Below are positions 19,968 through 30,082 of a stretch of 64,000 nucleotides of DNA, in pieces. The stretch spans positions 62,001 through 126,000 of the forward strand of contig JANHCV010000011.1 of NCBI GenBank assembly GCA_025594325.1, read 5' to 3'. Every line of letters starts with the position of its first letter. Position 1 is the first letter of the stretch. A program made the position numbers and the translations under genes. The notes under the pieces were generated by a model. The model ran no database searches, was not told the DNA's origin, and saw nothing but the letters and a program-made list of their open reading frames with translations. The stretch is from Blastocladiella emersonii ATCC 22665 (taxonomy: Eukaryota; Blastocladiomycota; Blastocladiomycetes; Blastocladiales; Blastocladiaceae).

Positions 19968-22900
19968 CGGAGCAGGCCGCGACGTCCTTGAAACCAAAAC
20001 CTGCTGATTCGGGTGGTGGTACGCAAGTGGTGGCCGCGGTGGCGGTCGCCAAGGAGGAGGAGGTCGGCGCGTTCGGAGCCGACGCTGTTGGTGTTGTGAC
20101 GAAGACTAATGAAAATGCCCTCCTTTCGTACATTGGTGCTGTTGTGCGTCTAGAGTCGTCGCCAGGAGCTCATCTTCATCTCGGCGGCGCGCTGTTGTGT
20201 CTGGGTTCTTTGAGTAAGGCGCCAGCGCTCTCGTTCATGATGCTCAACACGGGCGCCCCTGTCAACCTCATTAGCCGCTCCCTGGCCGAGCGGGTCGGGC
20301 TCGTGACGGAGCGTCTGGCGCGCTGGATCGATTTGCGCGGCGTGGTCGGGGCTGCAGCGGGGCAGCAGTACATCACGCACGCCGTGCGGGTGGTTGTGTC
20401 GGTGACGTCCCCCAAGTTCATGCATGCGGCGCTCGCGGGCACGACGGCCATGTTTGGCAATGGCGTCGTTCCGCCCAAGGGCGGGAAACCGGAGCTGTAC
20501 GTTCCGCCGCACCGCCGAGACGGTGACGCCAACAAAGCGATTGATATCCCGTGTCTCCACTGCTCAGTCGCGCGGTTCCTGGTCGTCGACTCGCCCGCGT
20601 TTCCCGTGATCCTTGGCCTCGAGTGGCTCGTTGCAAATGGAGCGGACCCGCGTCCGCGCGCGCGCGAGGTCGAGATCGACGGCGGCTGTGCGGGTTGCTG
20701 CGGCTGTCCGCCGGGCAAGCGCGTCACGGTGGCCGCGGCGTTGGTACGCGCCGACGTTGACCCGGACGAGTGGGACAAGGCCAACGGGTCGGACGACGGC
20801 GGCGACGCGCCCAAGGTCACGCTACCGCTCAAGTACGCCAAGTGGTCGCGCGTGTTCAACGCCGAGGCCGCGTCCGCGCTGCCGCCGCACCGGCCATACG
20901 ACTGCGAAATTGAGCTCGTCAAGGGCGCCAAGGTGCTGTTCCTGCCCATCTACCCGCTGTCGCAGACCGAGCTCGACGAGCTGCGCAGGACCATCGACGA
21001 GAACCTCGCGCGCGGCTTCATCCGCCCGTCGCGGTCGCCGGCCGGCGCCCCGATCATGTTCGTGCCCAAGAAGGACGGGTTGCGGCGCATGTGCGTCGAC
21101 TACCGCCGCCTCAACAACCTGACGGTCAAGAACCGGTACGCGCTGCCGCTCATCTCGGAGCTCATGAACCAGCTGCAGGGCGCGCGGTTCTTCACCAAGT
21201 TCGACCTGCGCGGCGCGTACAACCTGGTCCGGATCCGCAAGGGCGACAAGTGGAAGATGGCGTTCCGCACGCGCTACGGCCACTACAAGTGGCTGGTGAT
21301 GCCGTTTGGTCTCGCGAACGCGCCCGCCGCGTTCCAGGCGTTCGTCAACAACGTGTTCCGCGACCTGCTTGACCGCGGCGTCGTGGTGTACCTGGACGAC
21401 ATTTTGATCTACAGCGGCGCGACGCAGGAGGAGCACACGGCGCTCGTCAAGGAGGTGCTGCAGCGGCTGCTTGACAACCACCTGTCCGTCAAACTCAAGA
21501 AGTGCGCGTTCGATGTGCAGCGCGTTGAGTACCTTGGGCACGTGGTCAGCACGTCGGGCGTCAAGATGGACCCGGGGAAGGTGCGCGCCGTGATGGAGTG
21601 GCCCGCGCCGCGGACGGTCAAGCAGGTGCCGTCGTTCCTCGGCCTCGCTAACTACTACCGCAACTTCATCCCCGACTTCTCGAAACTGGCGCTGCCGCTC
21701 ACGCGGCTCACGCAGAAGGACATGGCGTGGCGGTGGGGCGAGTCGGAGGCGGTGGCGTTTGAGGCCATCAAGTTGCAGTTCGCCACGGGCGGGGTGCTGG
21801 TGCACGCGGACCCCGACAAGCCGTTTGTGGTTGAGACGGACGCGTCCAACTTCGCCATCGGGTGCGTGCTGGCGCAGCGCGACGACGCGGGCGAGCTGCG
21901 GCCGGTCGCGTTCCACTCGCGCTCGCTCAAGGCGGCGGAGCTCAACTACCCCGTGCTTGATAAGGAGCTGCTTGCCATCAAGGCCGCGTTCAAGGTGTGG
22001 CGGCACCACCTCAAGGGCGCGCGGCACCCGGTCCAGGTGTTCACCGACCACAAGAACCTCGAGCATTTCCGCACCATGAAGGTCAAGTCGCAGCGGCACG
22101 CGCGGTGGGCGCTGTTCTTTGAGCGGTTCAAGTTCCGGTTCACGCACCAGCCTGGCGCCATCAACAAGCGCGCCAACGCGCTCTCGCGCCGCGCCGACTA
22201 CAAGGCGCGCGACAACCCGATGCTCGGCCGCTTGATCGTTCCCGCCACGTCGCTCACGGTCGGCGCCACGCTGGGCACGTCGGCGGGCGACGGCGAGGGG
22301 GAGGAGGACGGCAACTCGACCCGCGTGGCGATTCTGGACGGCATGCGCGACAACGAGTACGCGCAGAAGGTGCGGCGCAACCAGGCCAAGTACCCGCAGC
22401 TCGAGGTCGACCTCGACGGTTTCATCTGGCGCAAGGCCAAGCTGTACGTGCCCGCGGGCGTTGCGCGCACGCACGTGCTCGAGGAGGCGCACTCGACGCG
22501 GGTCGCGGGGCATTTTGGCGTCGCGCGCACCATCAACCTGGTCGGGCGGTCGTACTGGTGGCCCAGGATGCGCCGCGAGGTCGACCTGTTCGTCAAGTCG
22601 TGCCTCACCTGCGCGCGGGCCAAGGTGCCGCGTCATCAACCCAACAGCAAGCTGCAGCCGCTGCCCACGCCGGCGCGGCCGTGGTCGTCGGTCTCCATGG
22701 ACTTCATCACGGACCTGCTGCGCAGCAAGGGTATGACGTGCATCATGGTCGTGGTCGACCGTTTCTCCAAGATGACGCACTTCATCCCGCTCGCCGCAAT
22801 CCCAACGGCCGCCACGACCGCCAAGGCCTTCATCCAGCACGTCGTGCGGCTGCACGGGCTCCCCACCGACATCGTTTCGGACCGCGGGTCGCAGTTCACG

Positions 22901-23764
22901 TCGCGGTTCTGGTCGGCCATGTGCGAGTCGCTCGAGATCAAGGCCAAGCTCTCGACGGCGTACCACCCGCAGACCGACGGGCAGACCAAGCGCATGAACC
23001 AGACCCTCGAGGTGTACCTGCGCATGTTCGTCAACGAGGACCAGACGAACTGGGTCGAGCTGCTGCCATACGCCGAGATGGCCATCAACAACGCGCGCAA
23101 CAAGTTGACGGGCAAGACGCCATTCAAGGTCAACTACGGCTTTGACCCGCAGCTGGTGGCGGCGACGGACCGGTCAGATTGGGTCCCATTGGCCGCGGCG
23201 CTGGCCAAGCGCATCGCCGACATCCAGGGCCAGCTGCTTGAGAAGGTCGAGCGCGCCAAGCAGCTGTACAAGAAGCACGCCGACCAACGCCGCCGCAAGG
23301 GCCCCGACTACAAGGTTGGCGACATGGTGCTGCTGAGCACCAAGAACCTGCGCGTTGACGTGCCCAAGGCCAAGCTCGGGCAGAAGTACACGGAGCCGCT
23401 CAAGATTGTGCGCCTCATCCGCAAGTTGGCCATTGAGCTCGAGCTGCCGCCAACCATGGCGCGCGTCCACCCGGTGTTCCACGTCTCGCTCATCAAGCCA
23501 GTGGTCGCGCACAACGAGGACACGTTCCCGGGCCGCACGCTGCCGCCGCCAGCGCCGTACGTTGTCAACAGGCGCGAGGAGTGGTTGGTTGAGGCGATCA
23601 TTGACGCGCGCAGGTCGGCTTCGGGTCACAGCGTCAAGTACCTGGTCAAGTGGCACGGCTGCCCCAAGACTGACAACACGTGGGAGCCGTACGCGAACCT
23701 CAAGCACCTCGAGATGCTCGCCGAGTTCCACGTCGCGCACCCGTTGGCCCCCGACCCTCGCCGC

Positions 23765-23787
23765 AGGAGGGGAGGGGGGGGGGATAG
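23765..23787 (+). promoter_or_regulatory. Polypurine tract
   Basis: A purine run with ten consecutive G ending directly before the 3' LTR (23788), interrupted only by the T of ATAG. It is the position where plus-strand DNA synthesis is primed in LTR elements. The same ten-base run is present in the right arm. Confidence 0.8.
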
Positions 23788-23939
23788 TGTCACGTGCGCG
23801 TTTGGCACGTGCGCCGTGACGTCTTGGATTGTTGAGCCGCCGCTCGCTCGCACTCTGTTCTCGCTCCCTGCTGTTCAACCACATACATCCTCGTTCGCTA
23901 GTCATTGTGTATTCGGCCCTCCCCTGGCGCTCCGTTACA
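23788..23939 (+). repeat. 3' LTR of the chromovirus
   Basis: 152 bp, TG...CA, followed by ACTGG (23940-23944). It retains CpG at three of the five positions where the 5' LTR differs. Confidence 0.95.
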
Positions 23940-23944
23940 ACTGG

Positions 23945-24197
23945 CAAGACGGCAGCTAGGGTGTGGAACCAGTGCTGGAGGCGCAACACCCTGCAGGCGC
24001 GAGTGCTGTTGCGTGTGGAGCAGCCGTCGTTGCTGAGCCAAAGCGACCTGGAGCCATTGGCCGATGGGAAGGAAGAACCTGCGCATGAGCAACCGCGCGC
24101 ACCGCCCGTCAATACACGCTCTTCGCACCGGCTACTACCTGCATGTGAGTCTAGCCGCTTGCCTCGCACAAGCGCTGCGAGTTCCTTGCGAGGCTGA
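23945..24197 (+). pseudogene. Open frame interrupted by the retrotransposon, 3' part
   Basis: Continues in phase from 18121-18497 when the element and one ACTGG are removed (ATG K TAARVWNQCWRRNTLQARVL...). Contains a hydrophilic Glu/Pro segment and ends at 24197 unless the GTGAGT near 24145 is used as a splice donor. No family recognised. Confidence 0.4.
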
Positions 24198-24299
24198 AGG
24201 TTCGCTCGCGCTTGGGCTTTCAAAGCAGAGGCAGAAGGCCGCGACGATCATGTTCGGCAGCCACTGACACCCGCCTGGCCGCTCCAGCGGGGCGAGATC

Positions 24300-25086
24300 G
24301 TGGATTTTGTCGCTTCTCTTGCGCGGCGCGGCGCCAACCAACGTGCTCGTCGCGCCGCGCGGTGCACCGCTGGCCTACTGCCCCATGTCCGCCACTGCGG
24401 ACTGGCCGAGACCTTCCCGCTCCCGCTGCCCAAGCTCGAGTTGAAGGAGCAGCGATTTCGCGACGATTCTGATGGCCGTGCAGTGGGTCTTGTCACCAAT
24501 CGCTTTGTGTGGGGCTCCGATGTGGCACACGCCCGTCTCGATCAGCCAAAAGCGTGCTACGGCGCATCTGGTTGCGATTGGCGGTCCACTGGACTCGCCG
24601 TCCCTTGCGCCGCGTTCCGCGCCATGGACGGCGTGCCCGCCGTCACCATCTCAAAGAAGGCGCTCGTTTTCCTCAAAAGAGGCCGCGAAGACGATTGAGA
24701 AGCACATCAACTTGGTGCAGAAGCCGCCCATGTTCACAATTGTGGACGGTGATTGCATCGGATTCGCCGCCTTGGTTGACAACGCGACGTAGCTTGAGCT
24801 CTTTGCCATTGCGCTCGCGCAGATGCTTGGCAACTTTGAGGTCAACCCCCGCAATGCGGTTCCCCGCCCCCACTTTCTGCAGACGAACAATGAGCAGGCC
24901 ATCGCGGCCGCGTTGATCCCTATGAGCGTGGCTGCATTGGGCTCCTTTCACGCCAACTCCGCTGGCCCCTCCACGTCGCTCAATGAGCATTTGCTGCGCA
25001 CGTGTTATCCCTGCAACGCAGTAAGGATTCGCAAGCTTGTCGTCTCGCCGCCATATCCCGTGTCCCGCATCACGACGCTCTGCTGA
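24300..25086 (+). pseudogene. Decayed coding sequence, unknown family, part 1
   Basis: GC3-rich coding-like sequence. It opens with GEIVDFVASLARRGANQRARR, then LELKEQRFRDDSDGRAVGLV, slips frame around 24670, continues as EKHINLVQKPPMFTIVDGDC, meets an in-frame TAG at 24790-24792, and goes on as LELFAIALAQMLGNFEVN up to a possible splice donor GTAAGG at 25021. One break plus one stop suggest an old pseudogene or mobile-element gene. It may belong with the interrupted open frame just upstream. Mirror at 39800-40586. Confidence 0.45.
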
Positions 25087-25220
25087 ACCGACGCGCCTAT
25101 TGTGTGATACTTACTCTCCTTGCTCGATTTGATCGCCTCTCAGATCCCTCCCTGATCCTGCGTTCTCTCGCAAACGACGCATAAACCACAACGCCGCAGC
25201 GCATGTATCACTCATTGACG

Positions 25221-25427
25221 CGCTGGTGGATTGAGTTGAGTTGAGGTTTGGGTTGAGGTTGAGTTGAGGTTTGGGTTGAGGTTGAGTTGAGGTTTGGGTT
25301 GAGGTTGAGTTGAGGTTGAGGGTGAGTTGAGGGTGAGTTGAGGTTGGGTGAGTTGAGGGTGGGGTGGGGTGGGGTGGGGTGGGGTGGGGTGGGGTGGGGT
25401 GGGGTGGGGTGGGGTGGGAGGGATGGG
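25221..25427. repeat. G-rich minisatellite with GGGGT array
   Basis: First a degenerate array built from GTTGAGTTGAGGTTTGGGTT-type units of about 23 bp, repeated three times and shading into GAGGGTGAGTT units; then eleven uninterrupted GGGGT units (25361-25415). The G-rich strand is the plus strand here. Such a tract could form G-quadruplexes. The mirror (39459-39665) has the same copy number. Confidence 0.95.
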
Positions 25428-26108
25428 GTTGAAAGCCCAGCACGGAGGGGAACAGTTCCTAACGCTACTGGTCGCCAATTTTATTTGTGAGTGTGTTTCA
25501 TGCGGAAACATAGTGCATATAGGAACGGGGGCCGCCGCTATCAAGACGCACGCTCTGCAGTCCAGTATTCCATGGTGTGTGCAACAGGAACAATGCACAA
25601 CAAGATGCCCCGAGTGGACTGGAAATGCACTACCTCAGACACAGTCACTGTTAGTTTCTACTGTCTGCCAATTGCCTGCGGATTGTCTGTGAATGAACTA
25701 TCCAAGAGTTGCCCAACCAGTGCATGTTGCTCCTAATACAACCCACACGCAGGCCACTGTCACTATTGTCGTTTGCAGCCAAAATGCGCCAGGTGGGCCC
25801 ACCCCGCAGCTGATCTCGCTCACATGGGCTTGATTTCCACCTCACCCCGCTGCCGGCGACGCGTCGTGGCCACTCTCCTCCGCCAAAGCCCAAGTGCTCG
25901 CGTGTTCTCTCTCTCCCAGCAGCGTGTCAATAAATCGATTTTAAACCCATGCATCGCATATTTACGACATTCGCCTGAGCGGGCCCCCGCCCCCCGCACC
26001 GCTGAGTGGCTGACTTTGCCAGCTCTCCTAGTTTGTTGCGGCCACCCTCCGCCCTCGGAGCATAACACTGGTTTGGGGGCAGCCGTAATATAACTTGTCG
26101 CTTCCACA
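25428..26108. other. Stretch without a recognised gene
   Basis: Overlapping open frames on both strands, none recognised. It separates two decayed coding segments (24300-25086 and 26111-26740). Mirror at 38778-39458. Confidence 0.45.
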
Positions 26109-26110
26109 CA

Positions 26111-26740
26111 GTGTCCTCCGCTGCCTCTGATTGGCGCTACGTTCCTCCCGCGGATTCGCCACTGCCTCGCTTCGCCATTGACCCAAACAGCCAAGACGCG
26201 CGCATCCATGCCTGCTCATGGATCGCTGTTGACAGTGAGGCCGAGTTTGTTACGCAACTGGCGTGCTTTGTGCCGAGGCCGCCCGTGGGCTCAACTTTGC
26301 CCGCGCTTACTCCAAACGGCGCGATCTCACGCTTCCTCCTTGCGTCAGCCTCGGCGCGGCTTACATTCGCGTTTCGCGTCGTGTACCTTGACGACAACAA
26401 GCTCGTTGTACCTTTCGCTCTCGTTTAACAACGCACGCACTCTTGCGTCGCTGAGTTGCGCCAGCGGCGAACAAACCACAGATACCGCTCCCTCAAGCAA
26501 CTACGCGTTAACGCGGCGTATGTTCCGCCCGCTTCCAGGCCTCAACAACGGCGATGGTCGTGATGTTGATCCGCTTGATGGCGAAGAGTTTGGCAAGCCC
26601 GCCTCGGCTTGTTGCTGTTTGGGGGCTGTGTCTGAGCACGCGGGCAAGAACACAATCTTCACCACGCTGGACCAGTTCTTCTTCCTCACCTACAACAAGA
26701 CCGAGATCGCACACGGCCTCAGAAGCATAAAGTAACACGC
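26111..26740 (+). pseudogene. Decayed coding sequence, unknown family, part 2
   Basis: GC3-rich frame 26111-26428 (SDWRYVPPADSPLPRFAIDP ... FRVVYLDDNKLVVPFALV), then a second frame 26520-26735 (FRPLPGLNNGDGRDVDPLDG ... FTTLDQFFFLTYNKTEIAHG). They need either an intron or a frame break between them. Protein-like, family not recognised; followed by repeat family A, so possibly the 3' half of one old mobile element. Mirror at 38146-38775. Confidence 0.4.
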
Positions 26741-27109
26741 GGGCCTGTACGGCGTTTGAGGCGCGCTGCCGCTGGCCCAGCGTGGCGACGCGCAGCGGTC
26801 GCGTCGTTGGGCGGCAACTGCTGCGCGTGAGGCCGCTGCGGTCAACAACGCGGACGAGTCTGGCCCAGCGTGACGACGCGCAGCGGTCGCGTCGCAGCCA
26901 AACGACCCGCCTGCGCGAGAGGCTGCGGCCGTCGACAACGCGGACGAGTCAAGCGACAACAAGGGCATCACCTTTGTCCGTGAGCGCGCGGTGACGCCCA
27001 GTGTGGTCTTCGTACGTGAGCGCATTGTCACGCCCAAGCGCGCCGCATTGCCTGACATTCTCTTGGCCGCGAGCGCGGGCCCCCAACCACGATCAACTAC
27101 TCCTGCGCA

Positions 27110-27440
27110 CGTTCCCCTTCACCCAACATTATCTCCATCCATGCGTCAGCGCCCCTGTCATAGGCGGCCCCTGTTGTAGATTGGGACCATTGCCGCGCAG
27201 CTGGCGCCTGCGTGAGCAGAGGGCGACCTTCAATTGAGGTGCTGAGGGAGTGCCAGCAGGGTTGGGTCAAGATATTTACTTTGCATAGAGCTGCGTTTAT
27301 TAATTTTCTGCTGAGCGACGAGGGAGGTGAACATGCGGGCGAGGGAGGGAGGCGAGGTGAGCGGGAAGCGCGCGAGCGGTGGAGCGGTGCTCAGCATTTT
27401 TTTCCAGGCGGGCGGCCGAGCAGAGGAATGAGCGGTGAGT
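27110..27440. repeat. Dispersed repeat family A, copy 2
   Basis: Collinear with 1365-1710 (see there), without the hexamer microsatellite. It lies directly downstream of the decayed coding segments. Mirror at 37446-37776. Confidence 0.6.
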
Positions 27441-28612
27441 TCGCTGCGAGATCGGCTGCGAGGTTAGCCCCGCGAGCTCGCCGCGTCGCACTTTGGTCGC
27501 AAGCGGCAATAACTGAGCAGATGCTGCCCAAGAACAGGGTGGTGCAGCAATTGCTGCGTGGTGGCCAGCAATTGCTGCTGCAGGCAAGAGAGGCGCGCCA
27601 ATTAGTGCTCATGGTTGGGAAACAGCAAAACACAATGTATTTGGAGAGCGGGTGGACTTAACAACGATTGCAGTACCTAGATCTCCCCCATTGAGGTGAG
27701 CTATGATGTGCCTAAAGTGATGTGTGGTAAGGTTGTGCCAGGTTGGTTTGACACTCAAAGACGTTGTATAACTGCCTCCACAGAGCTACCCAAAAGGCTA
27801 TAAAAAATTTACTCTGAGTACACGCAAAAAATTGGGAGATTGTCCACCCTGGAGATTCAATCGTGAATTTACTGTACCCTATTCTATGCTTTTCCAAGTT
27901 CTGCCCTGGTGGGCCGCATCATCAAACTTGCACTGCTTGATACCATACATTGGAATCTGCGGGCTTTTTAGGCCAGGTTCAGCTTCAGAACACGAATAAC
28001 CATCATTTTCTTTCATGTACTGCAAAATCTGATCCAGAGGGGATGGACGGGAAAGACAAAGACGCTGTGACCATGGTGAAGACCAAAGCCATGGTTGTGA
28101 CCTTGGGCTGAGATGAGAGTTGTGCGGCTTGAATGACTTCAATGTATATACATAGGCAGGGTTGCTGGTCCAACTGCAAGACGTGTCTGACTCCAGCGAG
28201 GTTGGGCAAGTGTCATCCAGTTGGGCCAACGTGACAATTTAATTACTTACCTGATGGGGGGCTTGTCTAACTTGGAGGCTGCCACTACCATTATTGTCCG
28301 CGTCACTCATATGTGGGAGTTTGTGTGCCAAGTGGCCCACATAGTCCCACTGGTTGAGCGTAGTTCTTTTCCAAATCTTGAAATTGACCTTACACCTAAA
28401 TGACACTTTCTCGACCTCGCCATTTACAGTATTATCCGCGTGACCAATTTATGTTCAACAAGGTCTGGCCGCTGTCAAGTACAGAGATGTTGGGCTGTAA
28501 TCCCACGGCGCAAACCACAAGAAATTGACTGCACAAGCTCCGAAGGTCTCTGTGTCTTGGAGAAAACCGTAAAATATGCTATCGTTGGAATCGCTCAAAT
28601 AGGAGTCAAAAA
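27441..28612. other. Stretch without a recognised gene
   Basis: No supported gene. CAGCAATTGCTGC-type short palindromes occur near 27546-27585. Mirror at 36274-37445. Confidence 0.5.
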
Positions 28613-28684
28613 AGGGGCCGCCGAGGATTGATCTCGGGACCTGTCGATCTGCAGTCGACCGCTCTACCGCTGAGCTACAACCCC
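28613..28684 (-). tRNA. tRNA-Cys (anticodon GCA)
   Basis: A 72-nt cloverleaf on the minus strand. Acceptor GGGGTTG pairs with CGGCCCC, discriminator T as usual for Cys. Stem GTCGA/TCGAC encloses CTGCAGA, anticodon GCA. The T loop reads ATCAATC, with A replacing the near-universal T54. A T run follows immediately, a Pol III terminator. Confidence 0.93.
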
Positions 28685-30009
28685 AGGTTTTTGTTCTTCA
28701 CACCTTAGGTGCGCCGCAATTCAATTTATTCTTAGAATGACGACTAACCAGCACCAATGCCAAACGCTATCCAATGCAGGGTATTTGCGCTTTCCTGACT
28801 CTTTTTCTGATGTCGCAGTGATAGCACCAGCGGTTCCCAATGGTAGCTGACTAACAGTGACAACATTGCAGTTGAGGCCTAAGTTCTGTCAATTTTTTGT
28901 TATAGGATGTGGGGCGGCAGCATGTGTTGGTCCTGCAGCCACTCAAGGACTGGCAGAACCACACCACGCTTGACTAGTGACAAACATCGTTTTATGATAT
29001 GCAGTATTCACGAAGCAACAGAGACCGCATTGTACGGATTTCTGTAATAGTCATAAAGGACCAACGCCACTCACATGGCCGCGTCAACAGCGCTCCTTTT
29101 TGCTAGGCCGCCTCCACTTTGCGCCAAGGACGCGTCACTCCCGCACATCTATTGTTAATCCTGATGGCTTTTAACTTCATGCAGGAAGGTCAGAGCCCCC
29201 CCCCCCCCATAAAGCAGACATGTGCCTCAGCGTTACAGAGAGCAAACCAGACTGCCCAAGGGAGGAGCGTCCAGGTTGGATCACACACAGTTACTTTGGG
29301 GGCGTGAGGCTCATGCGCATCAAGTGAGGAGCGAGGAGTCCTAATAGCCTACTTTGGACTTTTGGGGCTTGCTGCTGATGGGTACACCAAACAGCAGAGA
29401 TCTTGGAGGAGAGGGGAGGGGGCTAGTCTCCATGTATTTATCTAAAAAAAAAACTATTGCAATGGCGTCTTAGCTGTTGGTACGCCCTATTGTTACGCGT
29501 CAAGCTACGCGTTGAGCAGGGAGCGGGTGGCAACTGCCCACTTGATTTTGCGTGTGATTGCCTGCACTGTTGCTCTGGCCCACCGCGCCCCCGCAGCGCT
29601 GTTCCCCCTGTTGTCATTCTCGCTCCCCTCACCCCACCCTGGTTTGGGACCAAAGGCAGGAATACACGTCCCTGACTAGCTGCATCCTCACCTCATCTAC
29701 TGCTCTGCATCAACACCAGGTCGACTCCCCTTGGGACTTGACACCTATAATGGCTTCCAATCAATACCAGTCAACGCGCACTGGCTCAACAAACACGCCA
29801 AAGCCCCAATAAGCTGCTGCATAGCGCATAGTTCTGCAGCACTTGCCTTATTTGGATTGACGCTTACATATACGCAGCAGTCTGATGCCGTTTGTTTCAA
29901 TTTCTGGTGCACGTGTTACAAAGTAAATGAACGAGGTGGGGTGATGATGACTCTCCTCGAAAACGTGAAAGGAAAGCACGACAATCTTACTGACAGTGAT
30001 AGCAAAAAG
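28685..30009. other. Stretch without a recognised gene
   Basis: No gene seen. Contains the C run 29196-29208, one base longer than its mirror, and an A run near 29443-29451. Mirror at 34878-36201. Confidence 0.5.
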
Positions 30010-30082
30010 CGAGCATACCAGGGTTCGAACCTGGGTCCTTCAGTGCCGGAAACTGACGCGGTATCCACTCCGCTATATGCCC
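30010..30082 (-). tRNA. tRNA-Arg (anticodon CCG)
   Basis: A 73-nt cloverleaf on the minus strand. Acceptor GGGCATA with TATGCTC, discriminator G. Stem TCAGT/ACTGA encloses TTCCGGC, anticodon CCG, which reads CGG. Box B GTTCGAACC is canonical and a T run follows. Confidence 0.94.

Larger units (their letters stand above)
18498..23939 (+). mobile_element. Ty3-type chromovirus (Tf1/sushi-like) retrotransposon
   Basis: A full-length 5,442-bp element with 152-bp LTRs and perfect 5-bp target duplications ACTGG (18493-18497, 23940-23944). Gene order is gag, protease, RT, RNase H, integrase, chromodomain, which defines the chromovirus branch of Ty3-type elements. gag and pol overlap in -1 frame. Three active-site acids in pol have been lost, so it should not move on its own. 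The neighbour into which it inserted is an older open frame. Confidence 0.96.
19949..23959 (+). pseudogene. pol: Pol polyprotein of the chromovirus, active sites lost
   Basis: Open from the frameshift site to TAG 23957-23959; the frame itself opens at GTG 19886 but no separate start is needed. Order: protease, with LNTGAPVN replacing the DTG/DSG active site (Asn at 20246-20248); reverse transcriptase with intact FTKFDLRGAYN and VVYLDDILIYS; RNase H with ETDAS, DKELL and FTDHKN, but the last Asp of ADALSR is Asn (22175-22177); integrase with HHCC zinc finger (HSTRVAGHF ... CLTCARAK), first Asp in SMDFITD, second in VSDRGSQF, third residue exactly 35 residues later Lys instead of Glu (22988-22990); chromodomain (YLVKWHGCPKTDNTWEPY). 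Left arm codon 22166-22168 is AAG, right arm GGG. It would copy and insert the element; as read it is catalytically dead. The frame runs through the 3' LTR with no stop. Confidence 0.93.

Noticed and set aside
20822-22966. 714-codon open frame on the minus strand
   Set aside because: It is the antisense of the pol RT/integrase region; high GC at third positions removes stops from the opposite strand. No protein family is visible.
25361-25415. GGGGT array as a telomere
   Set aside because: Internal, flanked by a degenerate GTTGAG minisatellite, and GGGGT is not a telomere unit I know; a plain minisatellite is enough.
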